Below the pieces are notes generated by a model. The model worked only from the letters and a program-made list of their open reading frames with translations. It made no database searches and was not told the DNA's origin. Source: an uncultured Bacteroidales bacterium (GTDB taxonomy: Bacteria > Bacteroidota > Bacteroidia > Bacteroidales > Paludibacteraceae). Taken from it: 64,000 bases of DNA. The stretch lies in assembly GCA_900316005.1 (NCBI GenBank), contig ONBH01000001.1:1-64000 (forward strand), written 5' to 3'. The translations under genes were made by a program, and so were the position numbers. Shown here one piece after another: positions 60,256 to 64,000 of the stretch (position 1 is the stretch's first letter; every line of letters begins with the position of its first letter).

Positions 60256-61807
60256 TAGAGCTTTCGCGCACAGTATCGCCTATCTGCTTCAGGTAGCGCG
60301 TCAGGACTTCTGTGTCCTTAATCGGCTCATAGTCAATAGGCTCCGCAAAACGGAAGATACCACTCGCGCCACAATTGACAAGGGTGTAGTTTAGTCCCGA
60401 TAAGGTATAAACAGCCTCATCATCTATCGGCGCCCAAGTGCCATCCGGAAGTTCAATCTCCACTTTCACAACCCTGCGCGTGGCACCAATGGTGGCAAAG
60501 AAGCCATTCTCATCGAAGGAAACGGAGCTACTAATACGAGGGTTGATGGTATAACGCAACCCGCTAAAGATATGAAAGTCGCCATTCTCTACAGGCCAAG
60601 TGGCCACAGAGACCTCGAGGGCGTCACGCAACTGACGGCCGGTCATCTGAACCGAAGCCAAGGAGTTATTAAAGGGCAGAACTGCCATGACTTCCCCTAA
60701 CGTGATGTCCCCCGTGGGAATCGCCGCACGAATACTTCCGCCATGGATGCACCCAAGCTGCGTACCCCCCGCCCAACGCATCGCGTCCGCCAAGAGACAC
60801 GAGATTTCGGTCTCGGAGTTACGCACCAGACGGTTGCCCTTCTCATCGTAGTCGCGCAGATTGATTTCTGTGTAACCAACCTTCACAGCTATTTCTTCCT
60901 CAATTTGGCGTTGGATGGTATTGATAACCTGTTCGACACGGTCAGCACGGGGGATATATTTAGCATCCGAAGATACCGAGGGTACGAGTTCTACGGTTAT
61001 TCCGCCATCTGCAGCAATGGTCAGGCGACCTATATTGACGAATTTCGAGCCTGTTGAGGCCAGTATCAAGGTATCGCCATTGGCATCGGGCAGACGTTCG
61101 TTGAGGATACTATGCGCGTGGCCATCAAGGATAACATCTATGCCGTGCGTACCCTTTACCAAGTCAAGTGAGGACAAGGGATAGGTATTATCGCCCAGAT
61201 GCGAGAGGACAATAACATAGTCCGCACCCTCTTGACGTACTTTATCCACAGCAGCCTGCACCAATGAGATGGTTTCGTCCATATGGAACGAATAGCACAC
61301 CTCGCCCTGTTCGTTGAGGAAATAGGTAGGAGTGGAACTATTGAACGTGGTAGGTGTTGTTACGCCCACATACGCTACCTTTATCGGTCCGTAGCGACGT
61401 ATGTCGTAAGCGGGGTATATCGGTTCGGGGTTATCGGTTATCGGTTCGCGGCTAAAATTGCAGCAGAGGACTTTGGCCTTCAGCTTGCGGTTTAGTTCCA
61501 TCATCCGCGGCACGGAATAGTCAAACTCGTGGTTGCCGAGCGTCACGTAGTCGTATGGCACGGCGTTCATGATATCCACTATATACTGTCCCCGAGAAAT
61601 AGAGCCCACCACATCGCCCTGCAGGAAATCGCCGGCACTCACAACCGTCACATAGGGGGTGCTGAGTTTGGCTAAATCTTTTAGCGAAGCGATATGCGCG
61701 TAGCCCTCAACAGCACAATGCGGGTCGTTATCAAACAGGATCACGATATCCTTGCGGCTACAAGCAGCCAAAAGGAACAAGAAGCACAGGAGTAGCGTTT
61801 TTTTCAT
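60215..61807 (-). CDS. Metallophosphatase/5'-nucleotidase lipoprotein
   Basis: A 530-residue UshA-type enzyme that dephosphorylates nucleotides outside the cytoplasm. Lipobox LLAAC. Calcineurin-like domain: VILFDNDPHCAVEG (D-x-H variant), SAGDFLQGD, TLGNHEFDYS, VLSHLGDN and DGHAHS. The C-terminal 5'-nucleotidase domain starts near residue 330 (NSETEISCLLADAMRWAGG, GGSIRAAIPTGDITLGEVMAVLPFNN). The stretch REPITDNPEPI is encoded by an in-frame heptamer array. ATG 61807 is chosen over a GTG three codons upstream. It overlaps the EEP gene tail to tail with no terminator between. Confidence 0.9.
   Translation of the reverse strand: MKKTLLLCFLFLLAACSRKDIVILFDNDPHCAVEGYAHIASLKDLAKLSTPYVTVVSAGDFLQGDVVGSISRGQYIVDIMNAVPYDYVTLGNHEFDYSVPRMMELNRKLKAKVLCCNFSREPITDNPEPIYPAYDIRRYGPIKVAYVGVTTPTTFNSSTPTYFLNEQGEVCYSFHMDETISLVQAAVDKVRQEGADYVIVLSHLGDNTYPLSSLDLVKGTHGIDVILDGHAHSILNERLPDANGDTLILASTGSKFVNIGRLTIAADGGITVELVPSVSSDAKYIPRADRVEQVINTIQRQIEEEIAVKVGYTEINLRDYDEKGNRLVRNSETEISCLLADAMRWAGGTQLGCIHGGSIRAAIPTGDITLGEVMAVLPFNNSLASVQMTGRQLRDALEVSVATWPVENGDFHIFSGLRYTINPRISSSVSFDENGFFATIGATRRVVKVEIELPDGTWAPIDDEAVYTLSGLNYTLVNCGASGIFRFAEPIDYEPIKDTEVLTRYLKQIGDTVRESSISGRPRFVIDASK
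61422..61449. repeat. Heptamer array GGTTNNN inside coding sequence
   Basis: GGTTCGG, GGTTATC, GGTTATC, GGTTCGC (plus strand), then GG. It lies within the nucleotidase gene and encodes REPITDNPEP in frame on the minus strand. Same word family as the intergenic array at 20781-20831. Confidence 0.87.
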
Positions 61808-61836
61808 TTCCAACACAATTTTTATGATTTAACCTG

Positions 61837-61868
61837 CAAAGGTACAACTTTTTTTGCAAATCTGCAAA
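61837..61868 (-). promoter_or_regulatory. Promoter of the nucleotidase gene
   Basis: On the minus strand TTTG (61865-61868), 20 nt, TACCTTTG (61837-61844), then C. Confidence 0.83.
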
Positions 61869-61914
61869 TTTATTTTTCAAAATGGTTCTAAAATGCTCAT
61901 TTTTTTATATAGAG

Positions 61915-62118
61915 AAAGATAGGAATGCTCCAGGATTGCCTCGAGAATGGTTCGAGAACGGCTCGAGTAAGGTCTAGGATTGGTTTTAGAAAACCTCGAT
62001 AAAAGGTCGATAAAACCTCGACAAAAGGTCGGGCAAAAGGGCAACGTGGGGCATGAGAGACGGCAAAGCATGAGAGACGGCGGGCATGAGAGACGGCAAG
62101 GGAATGCCGTCTCTACAG
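61915..62118. repeat. Word repeats and palindrome AGAGACGGCA, copy 2
   Basis: Degenerate words around GGATTGCCTCGAGAATGG and AAACCTCGATAAAAGGTCG repeat at 61925-62035. GCATGAGAGACGGC then occurs three times (62051, 62068, 62084), the last completing the palindrome AGAGACGGCA...TGCCGTCTCT with flank ACAGG (62089-62118). The palindrome and flank match the copy at 43616. Confidence 0.78.
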
Positions 62119-62208
62119 GTGCAACAGTAGTCGAGTGTTTTCTGTTCTCGTCTCTTTTTGCAAAAAATGACTACTTTTGTATACAAAAAGGATATTTTTT
62201 CGAAAAAA

Positions 62209-62240
62209 TTTGCATAATTCAAAAAAAAGCAGTAACTTTG
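62209..62240 (+). promoter_or_regulatory. Promoter of the WbsX-CotH gene
   Basis: TTTG (62209-62212), 20 nt, TAACTTTG (62233-62240), then C. The leader to ATG 62449 is about 200 nt and consists of tandem repeats. Confidence 0.83.
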
Positions 62241-62280
62241 CAGGTTAATTCTACCATCGGTAGAAATCCACATCAAGATG

Positions 62281-62435
62281 GCAAAGAAGAAAAGCTAAGA
62301 TAGCTAAGAAGAATCATCAAGATTGTAAAGAAGAAAAGCTAAGAATAAAAGCTAAGATAGCAAAGAAGAATCATTAAGATTGTTAAGAAGAAAAGCTAAG
62401 AATAAAAGCTAAGATAGCAAAGAAAAAAAATCATA
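62281..62435. repeat. Purine-rich long-period tandem repeat in a leader
   Basis: Three copies of a unit of about 58 nt built from AAGAAGAAAAGCTAAG, AATAAAAGCTAAGATAGC and AAAGAAGAATCATTAAGATTG; the first copy lacks about 14 nt. It is almost free of C and T-runs, lies between promoter and start codon, and has no ORF. Confidence 0.8.
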
Positions 62436-62448
62436 AGAGAAGAAAAAG

Positions 62449-64000
62449 ATGGCTCGCTTAATAGCATTATATTTACCGCAGTTTCACCAAATACCGGAGA
62501 ATGACCGTTGGTGGGGCAAGGGTTTTACCGAGTGGACAAACGTACGCAAAGCCAAGCCTCTATTCCGCGGACATGAACAACCTCGTATTCCCGGGGATAT
62601 GGGTTACTATGACCTATTGGATCCGGATGTCCGTTCATTTCAAGCCGAACTGGCAAGCGAAGCAGGCATAGAGGGATTCTGCTACTATCATTACTGGTTT
62701 GGCCGCGGCAAAGAGCTGCTGGAAAAACCACTTCAACAAGTAGTTGAAAGCGGTAAGCCTGATTTTCCGTTCTGCCTGTGCTGGGCGAACCATAGTTGGA
62801 GCAACAAGACCTGGGAAAAATCATCTGCGATGGTAAAGGAAAAGGTGCTGATGAGACAACGCTACGGAGGCGATGAAGACTATCGCGAGCATTTCTACCG
62901 CCTGCTGCCTACGTTCCGCGACAAGCGGTATATATGGGTGGACGGTCGCCTGCTATTCTTTCTGTATGATTGCTACCATTTTAAGGACGTAAGACGGTGG
63001 ATGGAAGTATGGCGTGAGTTGGCAGTAAAGGAAGGTCTGCCCGGTTTCTACTTTGTAGGCATGACTCCGGCGACGCTAACATTCCGCATCAACAAGAAGG
63101 GGAAAGAAGAGAAATGTATGCCTAATTTGGAGAGTAGTAGTGAAATATATAAATACATCCTATCGTTAGGATTTGATGCCGTCAACTCACTCGGGCAACG
63201 CCGTGGTGAGATGTTAGCCGTAGGCAAGCTAAAAAGCCTTGTGAACCGCGTGCTGGTACGACTGCATTTGGCACCCTCTCTTAACTTTGACTACGAGAAG
63301 GTAACCAAAGGTTTCTTTGCTCCGGAGGATCGTTGGGAGAATGTGTTCCCGACCGTGATGCCTGACTGGGACCGCAGTCCGCGTGTGGGCAAAGCCGAAG
63401 GTATCTATCTAAAAAGCACCCCAAAGAAATGGGAAGCTCACCTTCGTGATGCCCTTGCGCTTGTGCGCCATAAAAAACAAGAACACCAAATCATCGTTAT
63501 CAAATCATGGAACGAATGGGCAGAAGGTAACTATTTGGAGCCTGATAAGCGATACGGTTGCGGTTATCTGAATGCCATCAGACGCGCCTTAACAACCATA
63601 CTGCTATTCCTGATGCCCTTGGCCACTATGGCGAAACGCGACAATGCAACCCTCCTCGCTCGTGCTCAAGAGTTAGGGATGCCGATTGTATGGATCAACA
63701 CCACGACAGGCGAGAACCCGACCTGCGAGGCCATCTATCCGCCTGAGGGCTGTGACGGAGTCGGCATTACCAATAACGAGAAGTTGACCGGCAGTATGTA
63801 TATTACCATAGGTAACGACACACTCTATCGGAGCGGTCCGTACGTAGAAGACCAGTCGGGTATCACCATCCGCGTCAGAGGCAACACCACCGCCGCTAAT
63901 CAGAATAAGTTTCCCTACAAAGTAAAGCTGCAAAAGAAAGCGGACTTGCTGATGAGAGGCAACGATGACATCTACAAGGACAAAGATTGGGTATTGCTGA
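62449..64000 (+). CDS. WbsX/GH99-like domain fused to CotH-kinase-like domain (partial)
   Basis: The frame is open from ATG 62449 to the window end (517 codons, 3' end missing). Residues 1-380 are a Glyco_tran_WbsX / GH99-like protein (ALYLPQFHQIPENDRWWGKGFTEWTNV, FCYYHYWFGRGKELLEKP, IVIKSWNEWAEGNYLEPD), a family found in polysaccharide loci. Residues 380-395 (ALTTILLFLMPLATMA) form a hydrophobic helix after Arg-Arg, then an exported-looking region. From about 455 a CotH-like segment starts (GITIRVRGNTTAANQNKFPYKVKLQKKADLL, DKDWVLL). No stop lies between. It is either a true fusion anchored in the inner membrane, or two genes of which the second starts at a non-ATG codon (ATC 63577). Confidence 0.82.
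   Translation, partial: MARLIALYLPQFHQIPENDRWWGKGFTEWTNVRKAKPLFRGHEQPRIPGDMGYYDLLDPDVRSFQAELASEAGIEGFCYYHYWFGRGKELLEKPLQQVVESGKPDFPFCLCWANHSWSNKTWEKSSAMVKEKVLMRQRYGGDEDYREHFYRLLPTFRDKRYIWVDGRLLFFLYDCYHFKDVRRWMEVWRELAVKEGLPGFYFVGMTPATLTFRINKKGKEEKCMPNLESSSEIYKYILSLGFDAVNSLGQRRGEMLAVGKLKSLVNRVLVRLHLAPSLNFDYEKVTKGFFAPEDRWENVFPTVMPDWDRSPRVGKAEGIYLKSTPKKWEAHLRDALALVRHKKQEHQIIVIKSWNEWAEGNYLEPDKRYGCGYLNAIRRALTTILLFLMPLATMAKRDNATLLARAQELGMPIVWINTTTGENPTCEAIYPPEGCDGVGITNNEKLTGSMYITIGNDTLYRSGPYVEDQSGITIRVRGNTTAANQNKFPYKVKLQKKADLLMRGNDDIYKDKDWVLL

Overview
The window comes from a member of the Bacteroidota, most likely the order Bacteroidales. Promoters are of the Bacteroidetes sigma-ABfr type (TTTG, about 20 nt, TAnnTTTG). 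Ribosome binding sites are almost always absent. The gene content is typical: TonB-dependent receptor, Wzi-type capsule barrel, DUF1573 and DUF5689 proteins, B12-dependent ribonucleotide reductase, methylmalonyl-CoA chaperone MeaB, GDP-fucose synthesis and InlB-repeat surface proteins. No rRNA, phage, IS element or CRISPR was seen. The chromosome looks ordinary and gene-dense, except for an accessory stretch at about 33.9-44.3 kb.

Layout. 0-8 kb: lone tRNA-His, MBL-fold RNA nuclease, S9 peptidase lipoprotein, acyl-ACP thioesterase, NrdJ. 8-15.4 kb: RNase G, a 29-residue bS22/mS38-like protein, HU, MutY, RNase P RNA antisense to the mutY end, MenG, FprA-type flavodiiron protein, GH13 amylase. 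15.5-23 kb: a small secreted protein, then a seven-gene leftward operon (membrane protein, acyl-CoA ligase, CoaX, OM barrel, TPR, LptC, FabG). 23-27.5 kb: GDP-fucose pathway (gmd, fcl) with a secreted protein, and a divergent patatin. 27.6-34.5 kb: leftward cluster of DUF389, GNAT, Wzi, OmpH/Skp, small membrane protein and NagK-like kinase, headed by a RelE-type toxin-antitoxin pair. 34.7-44.3 kb: a frameshifted gene, a 2191-residue InlB-repeat surface protein, a P-loop protein, then 2 kb of non-coding DNA with hairpins, word repeats, orphan promoters and apparent gene 5' remnants. 44.3-51.6 kb: compact Rel, DUF1573, MeaB, DnaB, AsnS. 51.6-61.8 kb: TonB receptor, DUF5689 lipoprotein, CvpA, zinc peptidase, secreted EEP nuclease and a convergent 5'-nucleotidase, which together could scavenge extracellular nucleic acid. 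62.4-64 kb: a WbsX/GH99-like domain fused in frame to a CotH-kinase-like domain, running off the window.

The most unusual signal is a set of short tandem word arrays with exact periods of 7, 8, 9 or 11 nt, sitting between genes. At least eight begin at, or within three bases of, the stop codon of the upstream gene, and often supply that stop codon. Two four-unit heptamer arrays lie in frame inside coding sequence. A second family, a GC-rich hairpin with a compensatory base-pair change, follows the stop codon of three genes in the same orientation. Promoters also share more than the textbook boxes: the spacer is almost always exactly 20 nt and carries a conserved TCAA-like core.
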